A DNA stretch of 64,000 bases. It comes from Chloroflexota bacterium. Lineage in GTDB: Bacteria; Chloroflexota; Anaerolineae; Anaerolineales; Villigracilaceae. A program made the translations under genes and the position numbers. Below the pieces are notes generated by a model, which saw nothing but the letters and a program-made list of their open reading frames with translations, was not told where the DNA came from and made no database searches. The stretch lies in assembly GCA_019873655.1 (NCBI GenBank), contig JAIOAU010000003.1, forward strand, positions 1 to 64,000, given 5' to 3'. Positions 1 through 7,664 of the stretch are shown here, in pieces. Each line of letters begins with the position of its first letter. Positions within the stretch are counted from its first letter, which is position 1.

Positions 1-1
1 G

Positions 2-652
2 CTTTGTTCCACCTCATCCGGCTATTGCAATTTCATCAACTGCGGCTGCGACTGCAACGGCCAAAACTGCTCTGTCACCAACTGCACTTCTTTTTGCAAC
101 CCTTTAACCAAGACCTGTTTTACCACCTATTCTGGCCCAACCCCGACCCTTGGCCCGGGCACGCCTGTCCCAACCGGCAGTTTCATCGCCTGCACCGGCG
201 ACTACAGCCCTTGGTCCTGCTACCCTGGCGCTTGCGGAGCCTACAGCACCTATGGTATCCGCATCTGTCTCACCCCGCCAAACTCCAACCAGTTCCAACT
301 TATGTGCGGCTGCGACACCACTACCCCCAACCCCACCGACCAGCCTCCGCCCCTCATCCTGCCGACTGTCACCAACACCCCCACCCCCATCCCCGGCGCC
401 TGGACAAAACTCAAAAACACCTCTTTTTACTCAAATAAAACACTAACCAACAACATCCCTGCCTCTCCTGTCTCCTACGATGCTGATGATGACGCCTCTG
501 CCTTTTTCATCCTCTCCTCCCCCGCCTCAGACCCCGGCCTTGTCTCAGCCTCATCCATCAATCTTGGCTTTGTTTCAGGGGCAAAAAGAGACCGCTTCCC
601 TGGAAGAGCCCATGAAGAGCCCGTTTCCTTCAAGGAAACGGGCTCTTCATAA
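2..652 (+). CDS. C-terminal part of a Cys-rich secreted protein (5' end outside window)
   Basis: The frame is open from the window edge to TAA at 650-652, so only the C-terminal 216 residues or so are present. The first 40 residues hold about ten cysteines in CxC and CxxxC spacing. A Thr/Pro-rich linker (about residues 45-55), a second Cys-containing module, another Pro/Thr linker (about 110-130) and a 60-residue Asn/Ser-rich segment with an acidic 'YDADDD' stretch follow. Such composition is typical of exported, disulfide-bonded surface proteins, but I do not recognise a specific family. The last 13 codons lie inside a perfect hairpin (612-650), so the original C-terminus may have been replaced by a repeat insertion. 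Confidence 0.6.
   Translation, partial: LCSTSSGYCNFINCGCDCNGQNCSVTNCTSFCNPLTKTCFTTYSGPTPTLGPGTPVPTGSFIACTGDYSPWSCYPGACGAYSTYGIRICLTPPNSNQFQLMCGCDTTTPNPTDQPPPLILPTVTNTPTPIPGAWTKLKNTSFYSNKTLTNNIPASPVSYDADDDASAFFILSSPASDPGLVSASSINLGFVSGAKRDRFPGRAHEEPVSFKETGSS
612..650 (+). terminator. Perfect 19-bp hairpin at the end of the Cys-rich gene
   Basis: Positions 612-630 and 632-650 are exact reverse complements with a one-base centre (in RNA a 3-5 nt loop). The hairpin contains the last codons of the upstream gene, and the TAA stop starts at its last base. No T-tract follows, so this may be a terminator of a non-canonical kind, an mRNA-protecting 3' hairpin or an inserted REP-like unit. Confidence 0.55.
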
Positions 653-702
653 GGCAGAATGGAATCGGTTTGAAAAGATCAAAATGCCTTTGCAAAGATA
701 TC

Positions 703-834
703 GAGACTCGTTGGCAAACATATTAGGACTCGCCGACAAACGTGTTAAGACTCGTTTACAAACGTGTTAAGACTCGTTTGCAAACGTGTTAAGACTCGTT
801 TGCAAACATGTTAGGACTCGTTGGCAAACGAGTC
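703..834. repeat. Six tandem 22-bp palindromic repeats
   Basis: Six consecutive 22-bp units start at 703, 725, 747, 769, 791 and 813. Units 3-5 differ by only one or two bases. Each unit carries a palindromic core of the type ACTCGTTTGCAAACGTGT, whose CGTTTGCAAACG centre is a perfect 12-bp palindrome. The last unit is itself an 8-bp-arm inverted repeat (815-822 with 827-834). There are no unique spacers, so it is not a CRISPR. The 22-bp period places palindromes on one face of the helix, which suits a cooperative dimeric DNA-binding protein or an iteron-type site; this role is inference. Confidence 0.85.
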
Positions 835-945
835 GGTTCAGCAAAAGCCCCATCTTGACAGACGTGATGAACGGCGAGATACCCCCTTGTTTTTCTTTCA
901 GAGGATGCTCTTGACCTTGAATTTACAGAAAATACCTTGCACAAT

Positions 946-1204
946 CAGACATGATTCACCCCAAATTTAATCATTGTGGGTAGAATGAGCCCCCACCCCT
1001 GCCCTCGCGAAGCACACCCGCAGGGTGCTCCCCCGCAATTCGGGGGAGGGGGGAATTGAATTGGGGGTTGTGGGAGCAGAAGATCTGCTCCCACAACCCC
1101 CTCTTCTCTCCCCCGTCCCTTTAGGGAAGGGGGGAGGGTCCAAAAAACAGCCTATACAACAAAAAACTCACCCTGAAGATTAAATTCGGGATGAGTCATG
1201 TTTG
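946..1204. mobile_element. MITE-like non-coding element with terminal inverted repeats
   Basis: Bases 946-972 match the reverse complement of 1178-1204 at 23 of 27 positions, and similarity continues a little inwards, giving a 259-bp unit with terminal inverted repeats and no coding capacity. Inside is a perfect 18-bp hairpin (1063-1080 with 1084-1101, loop AGA), plus smaller GC-rich hairpins around 1011-1029 and 1108-1136. I could not establish a target-site duplication. Size, TIRs and lack of coding are MITE-like. The whole gap 653-1210 has no convincing gene. Confidence 0.6.
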
Positions 1205-1210
1205 GCTCCT

Positions 1211-1975
1211 TTAGATAAAAAATCGCAGCGCCTTGGCGGTTGCTTCAGGGGCCTCCATCATCGGCATGTGGGCGGCGTCGGCGAGTTCGACCAGATGAAT
1301 CCTGGGGGCGAGGGCTTTGGCCTGGCGGGCGCGTTCGAGCGGGACCAGCGCGTCCGCCGCGCCGTGGACGACCAGAATCGGGAAGTCGAACTCCGCCAGC
1401 CAGGGCGAGGCGTCGGGGCGCTCGGCCATGGCGCGCATGGACTGCGCTGCGCCCCAGGCGTCCTGCCGGGCGATGATCTCGCCCAGGCGCGCCTGCAGGC
1501 GCGGGTCGGGGGTCAGTTTGGGCGGGAAGGTTTGGGCAAGAGCGCCGAGGCCATGTTTCTCGATTGCGGCGGCGTCGGTGTAGCGCGAGGCGCGGCGCTC
1601 GGGCGGGTCGGCGAAGACGTGCGAGGCCACCAGCCCCAGCCCGGCGAGGCGCTCCGGCCAGGCGCGGGCAAAGGCCAGGGCGATGTAGCCGCCCATCGAG
1701 TGGCCAGCCAGGACGGCGCGGCCGAGTCCCAGGACGTCCATCAGGGCGAGGAGGTCGGCGGCCATATCGGTCAGCAGGTACGGGGTCCGCGGGGCGGCGC
1801 TCTGACCGAAGCCGCGCAGGTCGGGCAGAATCAGGTCGAAGTCGTCTTCCAGCAGCGGGGCAACGTCCTCCCAGATGGTGTGGTCGAGGGGATGGCCGTG
1901 CAGGAGAATCAGCGGCGCACCCCGTCCGCGGCGCTCGTAGGCCAGTTCGATTCCGTTGACAGTCGCTTTCAACAT
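1211..1975 (-). CDS. Alpha/beta-fold hydrolase
   Basis: This 254-residue protein has the standard alpha/beta hydrolase plan: the oxyanion-hole 'HGHPLD' near residue 22, the nucleophile elbow 'GHSMGG' near residue 91, an acidic residue in 'HGAADALVP' near 201 and a catalytic His in 'DAAHMP' near the end. The substrate is unknown; esterase, lactonase or peroxidase-like activity are all possible. The ATG at 1973-1975 overlaps the end of the upstream nuclease gene by 7 bp, indicating translational coupling in a compact minus-strand operon. Confidence 0.85.
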   Translation of the reverse strand: MLKATVNGIELAYERRGRGAPLILLHGHPLDHTIWEDVAPLLEDDFDLILPDLRGFGQSAAPRTPYLLTDMAADLLALMDVLGLGRAVLAGHSMGGYIALAFARAWPERLAGLGLVASHVFADPPERRASRYTDAAAIEKHGLGALAQTFPPKLTPDPRLQARLGEIIARQDAWGAAQSMRAMAERPDASPWLAEFDFPILVVHGAADALVPLERARQAKALAPRIHLVELADAAHMPMMEAPEATAKALRFFI

Positions 1976-2505
1976 CGCCAGTTTACCTGCACTTTCTGTT
2001 TGCTTCCCAGACGGGTGAAGTAGTGGACGTAGCCGTTGGCGCAGCCGAACTCGTAGATGCGGCGGGTGACGTCCACGTCCATCTTGCAGTATTCGGCCAG
2101 GAGGTCGAGTTTGCCCTCCCGCCACCAGGTCACGGCCTGGACGCCGTCGGCGATTTTGGTCTCGCCGAGGGTGGCGCGGGCAACGGCGTCCAAACCGAGG
2201 CGGAAACTGAGGGCGCGGAACAGGTCTTCCTGAATGTCGAGGGTGGGCAAAAAGGCCAGGCGCTCGCCGGGGGCGTAGGGTTTGAGGACTTCGTAATCGA
2301 AGCCCTTGAGATTGAAGCCGACCACTCGCCCGGCCGATTTCAGTTCGGCGATCAGGGCGGGGACGTCCTGCTCCCAATAGACGGTGAAGTCGTTCTTGAG
2401 GGAGGACCAGGTCACGGCGCAGGCCAGGCGCAGCCGGGAGGGATCGCGGCCGCCCACGTCCTCGAACAGGTTTTGGGTTTCGAGGTCGAAAACAACGATG
2501 TTCAT
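1969..2505 (-). CDS. RNase H-like (DEDD) 3'-5' exonuclease-type protein
   Basis: The 178-residue product starts 'MNIVVFDLET', a DEDD exonuclease motif I, continues with 'GFNLKGFDYEVL' (motif II region, about 92-103) and ends with 'EYCKMDVDVT' (motif III region, Asp residues near 151). This is the layout of the YprB/RNase_H_2-type single-domain proteins often found in bacterial genomes; the nucleic-acid target is unknown. A strong GGAGGAG ribosome binding site precedes the ATG. It overlaps the kinase gene upstream by 4 bp and the hydrolase downstream by 7 bp. Confidence 0.75.
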   Translation of the reverse strand: MNIVVFDLETQNLFEDVGGRDPSRLRLACAVTWSSLKNDFTVYWEQDVPALIAELKSAGRVVGFNLKGFDYEVLKPYAPGERLAFLPTLDIQEDLFRALSFRLGLDAVARATLGETKIADGVQAVTWWREGKLDLLAEYCKMDVDVTRRIYEFGCANGYVHYFTRLGSKQKVQVNWRC

Positions 2506-3371
2506 TTCTCCTCCAGGAGGCGGGCGATGCGCTGGCGGCACGTCTTCTGGCCGGCGACATCGTGGGCGCGGGCGAGGTTGAAGTGCGCCCACATCGCCGA
2601 CCAAAGCATGACGCTGCGATGGACCGCCCAGCAGTCGCAGGCGCTCAGGCCGGCCGCCTCGAAGTACCCCGGCAAAACCTGCCTGGCCTCGTCGGGACGA
2701 ATGAGCCACCACTCGGCGGCCGGTTCGCCCAGGTCGAGACTGCGGATGTAATCCAGGTCGAACAGGTTGAGGCTGCGGCGGGCGTAGCCCCAGTCCACGA
2801 AGCGCAGGCCGTCGGCGGCGCGGCGCAGGTTGCCGGGGTGCATGTCGCCGTGGATGAGGGTCGGATAGCCGCAGGTCAGGCGCATGAGCAGGTCGGCGCA
2901 GGGCCGCCGAAAGGAGGGCGGGAGAAGCGAGCCGAGCGTCTCCGCCTCGCCCCGCAGCAAATCGGCGACGGAGGCATAGACCTGGCCGGTGACCGGCGAG
3001 GAAAGCGGCCCGATGTGACGCTGGGCGGCGTGAAAATGCCCCAGCAGGCGAAAGGCCTGGGGCAGCAAGTCGCGGCCCTCCTGGCGCAGGTCCTCGCCGT
3101 CCACCCACTCCCACAAGGCCAGGCGTCCGGGGCCGGCGGGGACGACGTGCAGGAGCGCGGGAGTCGGCAGGTCGGCGCGGCTCAGGACCGTGCGGTTGAT
3201 CTCCAGTTCATTGCGGCCGCGCTCGTCGTCGTCGGCGATCCACTTGGCGAAGAAGCGCCGTCCGCCCTGCTCGAGGCGATAGACGTTTTCGGCGAGTTTC
3301 TCGAAAGCCCATTCCCCCTCGAGCGCCGGAACAAGACGCAAGGCCTGACGCAGAACGGCAATCTCGGTCAT
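2502..3371 (-). CDS. Aminoglycoside phosphotransferase-like (APH/ChoK) small-molecule kinase
   Basis: The protein (289 aa) carries the APH catalytic loop 'HGDMHPGN' at about residue 190 and the metal-binding 'VDWGYA' about 15 residues later, with a preceding N-lobe containing 'FFAKWI' as likely ATP-binding lysine strand. The phosphorylated substrate cannot be told from sequence; such proteins include choline, homoserine and sugar kinases. The chosen ATG (3369-3371) makes a 4-bp ATGA overlap with the CCA-enzyme gene; a GTG three codons upstream is an alternative. Confidence 0.8.
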   Translation of the reverse strand: MTEIAVLRQALRLVPALEGEWAFEKLAENVYRLEQGGRRFFAKWIADDDERGRNELEINRTVLSRADLPTPALLHVVPAGPGRLALWEWVDGEDLRQEGRDLLPQAFRLLGHFHAAQRHIGPLSSPVTGQVYASVADLLRGEAETLGSLLPPSFRRPCADLLMRLTCGYPTLIHGDMHPGNLRRAADGLRFVDWGYARRSLNLFDLDYIRSLDLGEPAAEWWLIRPDEARQVLPGYFEAAGLSACDCWAVHRSVMLWSAMWAHFNLARAHDVAGQKTCRQRIARLLEEK

Positions 3372-5014
3372 GGCTTCCACTGACGGGCAAAGGCGAGGGC
3401 TTCTTCGCGGGTGTGCAGTTCGCCCGCGGCCTGGGCCTCGCGGATGGCCTCGAGCAGTTGACCCAGGCGCGGGCCGGGTTCGAGGGCGAGCGCCTTCATC
3501 AAGTCGTCCCCGTTGACCAGCGGCGGCGGGGCGACGCTCTCAGCCCGTCTCTCGAACCAATTTTCGAGCAGCAGCCGGACGACATCGAGGGCCGCAGCCC
3601 AGACGTCTTGCGGCAAAGTCTGGGCGTAGGCGGCGCGCAGGTCGGCCAGGGCCAGCAGGCAAATATCCACGCCGGCGGGGCCGGTATCGCGGAAGAAACG
3701 ATAGACCGCCCGCCGGGAAGGGGGTTGCTTTTCGCGCGTCAGACGATTGACGTGGTACAGAATGCGCATGTGATGGCGGACGATCGTTCCGAGCCGCTGG
3801 GCCTCGTCGTTCGAGAGGGCCAGCAGACGCGCCCGGCGCTCGGCCAGAAGCGCGCCCTCCTGGTCGTGCCCCCAGAAGCGCAACTGGCCGTCTTCGCCGG
3901 GGCGGAGGGTGTCGGGCTTGGCAATGTCATGATACAGGGCGGCGAAGAACAACAGGCCGCGCAGCGAGCGGTTGACGTTCAGCGGGAGGCCGAAATGGTC
4001 GGCCAGGGCCTGCCGGTACCGGCCGAGTCGGAGCGAAACCAGACCATCGAACAAGTCGGCCGCCCGCTCCTCATCCCAGGCGGGGGCGAGGACGGTCAGC
4101 AGGCCGTCAAGGGCGTCCACGGCGGCCAGGGTGTGTTCCCAAACATCGTACACGTGGGGAGGGGGCTGGGCCACGCCTTTGAGCGCCTGCAATTCGGGCA
4201 GAATCGGATCGAGCGCGCCGAGCAAATCGAGGGCGCGCAGACAGGCCGCCGGGCGGGGACCCTCGAAGATGCGAAAGAGTTCGTCGCGCAGCCGTTCGGG
4301 CGAAACATCTCCCAGGAGGACGACGGCCATCTTCATCGCCTGACGGCTCTCGGCCAGGATGCGGAAGCCGAACTCGGCGGCCAGCCGGACGCCGCGCAGG
4401 ATGCGCAGCGGGTCATCGGCAAAGGCGGAGGGCGAACAGGCGCGCAGGATTTTGTCTTTCAAGTCGCGGACGCCGCCCAGGGGATCGTACAGCGCGCCGC
4501 TGTACAAGTCCATGGCGATGGCGTTGACGGTGAAATCCCGGCCGAGGAGGTCGGCGTCGAGATCAGGGCCGCGCAGGGCGGCAAAATCCAACAGCAGGCG
4601 CGAACCGTCGGCCTGCGAGACGATGACGCGGCCGGCGTCCCGCTCGGGATCGAGCGGATAGAAATCGGCGCGCAAGGCGTTGGCGACGCGGCGGGCGGTC
4701 GCGATCGCCTGCCCGGCCAGGACGAAGTCCAGGTCGTGGACGGGGCGGCCCAGCAGGGCGTCCCGCAGCGCGCCGCCGACCAGGTAAACGGTCAGTCCCT
4801 CGGGCAAAGCGCGGCGGACGTCGTCGAGGATGGGCGGAAAGGTCAGCGATTCCAGGGGCGGCACAAAGACAATCTCCGGTATCTCTTTGTAACGCGAGCG
4901 CGCCAGACGGCGGGCCTGGGCGGGCGTCCCGCCCTGGGCCACGATTCGGCCGCGCAGACGGGCGACCCAGCGGCCGGCATAAGGAAGGAGTTCGTCTTCG
5001 TTCTCCCCGCTCAT
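3368..5014 (-). CDS. tRNA nucleotidyltransferase / poly(A) polymerase family protein with DUF5678-like N-terminus and HD domain
   Basis: At 548 aa this is a multidomain class II nucleotidyltransferase. Residues 1-50 resemble the small DUF5678 module. About 75-200 is the head domain with 'LVGGALRDALLG' and the metal-binding 'DLDFV', followed by 'GRDFTVNAIA' and 'ADDPLRILRGVRLAAEF', the hallmark of CCA-adding/poly(A) polymerases. A C-terminal HD region contains 'ALYHDIAKPDT'. It probably maintains or repairs tRNA 3' CCA ends; whether it adds CCA or only part of it is not decidable here. The stop overlaps the next kinase start (ATGA). Confidence 0.85.
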   Translation of the reverse strand: MSGENEDELLPYAGRWVARLRGRIVAQGGTPAQARRLARSRYKEIPEIVFVPPLESLTFPPILDDVRRALPEGLTVYLVGGALRDALLGRPVHDLDFVLAGQAIATARRVANALRADFYPLDPERDAGRVIVSQADGSRLLLDFAALRGPDLDADLLGRDFTVNAIAMDLYSGALYDPLGGVRDLKDKILRACSPSAFADDPLRILRGVRLAAEFGFRILAESRQAMKMAVVLLGDVSPERLRDELFRIFEGPRPAACLRALDLLGALDPILPELQALKGVAQPPPHVYDVWEHTLAAVDALDGLLTVLAPAWDEERAADLFDGLVSLRLGRYRQALADHFGLPLNVNRSLRGLLFFAALYHDIAKPDTLRPGEDGQLRFWGHDQEGALLAERRARLLALSNDEAQRLGTIVRHHMRILYHVNRLTREKQPPSRRAVYRFFRDTGPAGVDICLLALADLRAAYAQTLPQDVWAAALDVVRLLLENWFERRAESVAPPPLVNGDDLMKALALEPGPRLGQLLEAIREAQAAGELHTREEALAFARQWKP

Positions 5015-5029
5015 TTCCTTCCGCCGGCC

Positions 5030-5587
5030 TCACTCTGGGCGCTTGTATTTGCTCAGGTCCACCGAGGCGATGAACGGCAGGTGGCGGTAACGCTCGTCGA
5101 TGTCAATGCCGTAGCCGAAGACATATTTATCCGGCACATCGAAGCCGACATAATCCACCTGGACGGGGACCTCGCGGCGCTCCTTCTTGTCGAGCAGGAC
5201 GCAGACCCGCAAACTGGCGGGGTTGCGCGTCCGCAGCATTTCCAGGACATGGGCCAGGGTGCGGCCGCTGTCGACGATGTCTTCGACCAGGAGGACGTGC
5301 CGGCCCTCGATGTTGGTGCGCAAATCCAGGTTGACGCGCACGTTGCCGCTCGAGGCGTAATGGCCGACGCCGTAAGACGAGAGCGACATGCAATCCAGTT
5401 CAGGGACGATGGTCAGGCGGCGGGTCAGGTCGGCGGTAAAGGTAATCGCGCCGCGCAGCAGGCAGACGATGAGCAAATCCTTGTCGGCGTAATCGCGGCT
5501 GATTTGCTCGCCCAATTCGGCGACGCGCCGGGCGATCGTCTGCTCGTCCACCAGAACTTCGTCCATGAATTCATGGTAATCCTGCAT
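5030..5587 (-). CDS. hpt: Hypoxanthine phosphoribosyltransferase, copy 1
   Basis: The 185-aa product has the type I PRPP-binding signature 'VLLVEDIVDSGRTL' near residues 98-111, the hood-loop sequence 'SLSSYGVG' and the C-terminal 'PDKYVFGYGIDIDERYRHLP' typical of HPRT. It transfers phosphoribose to hypoxanthine (and guanine) in purine salvage in the cytoplasm. It lies 18 bp downstream of a second hpt-like gene with which it shares length and overall sequence, so the two are tandem paralogues. The CCA-enzyme gene starts 15 bp after its stop. Confidence 0.9.
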   Translation of the reverse strand: MQDYHEFMDEVLVDEQTIARRVAELGEQISRDYADKDLLIVCLLRGAITFTADLTRRLTIVPELDCMSLSSYGVGHYASSGNVRVNLDLRTNIEGRHVLLVEDIVDSGRTLAHVLEMLRTRNPASLRVCVLLDKKERREVPVQVDYVGFDVPDKYVFGYGIDIDERYRHLPFIASVDLSKYKRPE

Positions 5588-5605
5588 GGTTTTTTCTCCT
5601 GCCTC

Positions 5606-6163
5606 TCACGTTTCCGGCTTGTACTTATCCAGGTCCACGACGCCCACGAAGGGCAGGTTGCGGTAGTACTCATCGAGGTCGAGGCCGTAGCCGAAGACGA
5701 ATTTGTTGGGGATGCGAAAGCCGCGGTAATGAATCGGCACCGGCGTCTCGCGGCGCTCCTCCTTATCGAGCAAAGCGCAGACCTTGAGACTGCGCGGCTG
5801 GCGGGTCTGCAGGAATTCGAGGACATAAGCGATGGTATTGCCGCTGTCCACGATGTCTTCGACCAAGAGGACGTCTTTGCCGCGGATGTCGGTCTGCAGG
5901 TCAAGGGAGAGGCGCACGTGACCCGCCGACTGGCGCGCCCCGCTCCCGTAGGAGGCCACGGCCATGAAATCCACCTGATGAGGGATGGTGATGCGGCGCA
6001 TCAGGTCCACCAGGAAGACCATGCCGCCGCGCAGGATGCAAATCAGGATGAGATCGCGGCCCTGATAGTCGAGGCTGATTTCGGCCCCCAGTTCGGCGAT
6101 CCGGCGCTGCAAAGCGGCTTCGTCAATCAAAATTTCGGCCAGGAATTCTTGATAGGGTTGCAT
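5606..6163 (-). CDS. hpt: Hypoxanthine phosphoribosyltransferase, copy 2
   Basis: Also 185 aa, with 'VLLVEDIVDSGNTI' (PRPP loop), 'VASYGSG' (flexible loop) and 'PNKFVFGYGLDLDEYYRNLP'. It differs from the neighbouring copy throughout (for example 'LDLQTDIRGKD' against 'LDLRTNIEGRH'), so the duplication is old rather than recent. Divergence between the copies could mean different purine preference (hypoxanthine against guanine or xanthine). The start is an ATG preceded by a 66-bp gap made of octanucleotide repeats after the tdk stop. Confidence 0.88.
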   Translation of the reverse strand: MQPYQEFLAEILIDEAALQRRIAELGAEISLDYQGRDLILICILRGGMVFLVDLMRRITIPHQVDFMAVASYGSGARQSAGHVRLSLDLQTDIRGKDVLLVEDIVDSGNTIAYVLEFLQTRQPRSLKVCALLDKEERRETPVPIHYRGFRIPNKFVFGYGLDLDEYYRNLPFVGVVDLDKYKPET

Positions 6164-6229
6164 GGTTTTGGGTAGTCTGAGTGTCTGATCGTCTGGTAGT
6201 CTGATAGTCTCTATGAGACTGCGAGACTA
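6164..6229. repeat. Octanucleotide repeat filling the tdk-hpt gap
   Basis: Read on the minus strand, the whole tdk-hpt spacer is a run of degenerate 8-bp units (AGTCTCGC, AGTCTCAT, AGAGACTA, TCAGACTA, CCAGACGA, TCAGACAC, TCAGACTA). The tdk stop codon TAG (6227-6229) overlaps the first unit. Confidence 0.8.
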
Positions 6230-6799
6230 GCGCGGCACTTCGTGATGCTGGCGGCAGCGGGCTTCATACAACTCGGCCGCGCCGACGATGACCACCGGGT
6301 CGTCGTAGCGGGCCGGCTGGCCGTTGACCAGCCGCTGGGTGCGGCTGGCCGGTTCGCCGCAGACCATACAAATGGCCTGCAGTTTGTCGACACGCTCGGC
6401 CTTGGCCATCAAGACGGGCATCGGCCCGAACGGCTCGCCGCGGAAGTCGGTGTCCAGCCCGGCGACGATGACCCGCCGCCCGCTGGCGGCCAGTTCGTCC
6501 ACCGGGCTGATGATGCCGTTGTCGAAGAACTGGGCTTCGTCAATGGCGACGACGGTGGCGTCCGGCTCGATGCGGGCGCGCAGGTCGGCCGAACTCTGCA
6601 CGGGGATGGCGTCGAAGTCGTTGCCCGCGTGGGAGGTGACCTTTTCGACTGCATAGCGCACGTCGATGGCGGGCTTGAAGACCTGCACCTTTTGACGGGC
6701 GATGACCGCCCGCCGCAGACGGCGAATCAACTCGTCCGTCTTGCCGCTGAACATCGAACCGCAAATCACTTCGACCGAACCGCTGAGGTGACGCATCAT
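6227..6799 (-). CDS. tdk: Thymidine kinase
   Basis: The 190-aa protein is a type II (TK1-like) thymidine kinase: P-loop 'GSMFSGKT' near residues 13-20, Walker B-like '[10 protein letters not shown]' near 87-96, the lasso segment with 'CMVCG' and a C-terminal 'CRQHH' that complete the structural zinc site. It makes dTMP from thymidine in the salvage route, fitting the two hpt genes beside it. I placed the start at ATG 6797-6799, preceded by GGGAG about 10 nt upstream; a longer open frame continues upstream but is unlike the family. Confidence 0.92.
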   Translation of the reverse strand: MMRHLSGSVEVICGSMFSGKTDELIRRLRRAVIARQKVQVFKPAIDVRYAVEKVTSHAGNDFDAIPVQSSADLRARIEPDATVVAIDEAQFFDNGIISPVDELAASGRRVIVAGLDTDFRGEPFGPMPVLMAKAERVDKLQAICMVCGEPASRTQRLVNGQPARYDDPVVIVGAAELYEARCRQHHEVPR

Positions 6800-6892
6800 G
6801 ATTTTTCTACTCCCGGGCGATCTCGAAAGGCAACGGGCAGACGCCCAGCGCCTGCCCGTTAAGTTTACCTGATAATTGTCTTTCGGCAAATA

Positions 6893-7366
6893 TTAAGCGG
6901 CCGATTCGCCCGTCTCGGGCAATTGATAGCCCAGGGCGCGCAGTTTCTTCTTCAGGTCGATGAGCGACTTGCGGCCAAATCCCTCGAGGGCCAGGACGGC
7001 CTCTTCGCCCTCGGCCAACTTCGCCAGAAACTCGCCGACCGTCGAAATGCCGCCCTTGGCCAGGGCTTCGACGGCGCGGGCCGGCAATTCCAGGTCGGAA
7101 ATCGCCCGCTTGGGCGAGACCTTCGCCTCGGCGCGGGCCTTCTTTTCCTCGACGTATTCCTGGCGCACCTTGAGTTTCTTGTAGAAACGATCGACCTGCC
7201 CCTCGATGTCCACAATGCGCTGGGCCTCGCCGGAAAAGAAGGGGTGACACTTCGAACAAATTTCTACTCGAATCTCCTTGCGGGTCGAACCGGTCGTCCA
7301 GGTATTGCCGCAGGCGCAGGTGACGCGCGCGTCGGGATAGTACGTAGGATGAATATTCGGCTTCAT
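6893..7366 (-). CDS. rpmE: Ribosomal protein L31 fused to an RNA polymerase alpha-CTD-like domain
   Basis: Residues 1-70 are a zinc-type L31: 'MKPNIHP' start and Cys17/Cys19/Cys37/Cys40. A Lys/Glu-rich linker follows (about 62-90). Residues about 91-150 look like the helix-hairpin-helix C-terminal domain of RpoA: '[19 protein letters not shown]' resembles the conserved alpha-CTD start and '[16 protein letters not shown]' its hairpin and last helix. Ordinary L31 is about 70 aa, so this is a doubled-length fusion. A GTG two codons upstream (7370-7372) is an alternative start; AAAGGA lies just before it. Gene order rplU-rpmA-this gene supports co-expression with ribosomal proteins. Confidence 0.88.
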   Translation of the reverse strand: MKPNIHPTYYPDARVTCACGNTWTTGSTRKEIRVEICSKCHPFFSGEAQRIVDIEGQVDRFYKKLKVRQEYVEEKKARAEAKVSPKRAISDLELPARAVEALAKGGISTVGEFLAKLAEGEEAVLALEGFGRKSLIDLKKKLRALGYQLPETGESAA

Positions 7367-7388
7367 CTTCACGAATTCCTTTCAGCGG

Positions 7389-7649
7389 TCACTTGGCCTC
7401 GACCGGCAACACGTTGACGCGCTTGCGTCCACGCACGACATCGTACACGACAACGCCGTCAATGACAGCGAAGATGGTATCGTCCTTGCCGACGTCCACG
7501 TTGAGACCGGGCTTGATGCGCGTGCCGCGCTGACGAATGAGGATGTTTCCAGAACGCACATATTCACCGGCGTACTTCTTGACGCCCAGGCGCTGGGAAT
7601 TGCTATCACGTCCGTTGCGGCTGGAACCGCCGCCTTTTTTGTGTGCCAT
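7389..7649 (-). CDS. rpmA: 50S ribosomal protein L27
   Basis: An 86-aa protein starting '[20 protein letters not shown]', the highly conserved L27 N-terminus that reaches the peptidyl-transferase centre, followed by '[10 protein letters not shown]' and 'GKDDTIFA'. The N-terminus has no cleavable extension of the Firmicutes type. It follows rplU by 15 bp, the usual bacterial order, and precedes the L31-type gene by about 20 bp. Confidence 0.97.
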   Translation of the reverse strand: MAHKKGGGSSRNGRDSNSQRLGVKKYAGEYVRSGNILIRQRGTRIKPGLNVDVGKDDTIFAVIDGVVVYDVVRGRKRVNVLPVEAK

Positions 7650-7664
7650 ACTGACCTCGCTTTC

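Noticed and set aside
703-834. CRISPR array
   Set aside because: The units are directly adjacent, palindromic and without unique spacers; no cas genes are present.
3413-6175. Open frame of 920 codons on the plus strand
   Set aside because: It is antisense to the CCA-enzyme and both hpt genes, whose protein families are certain. High GC keeps antisense frames open here.
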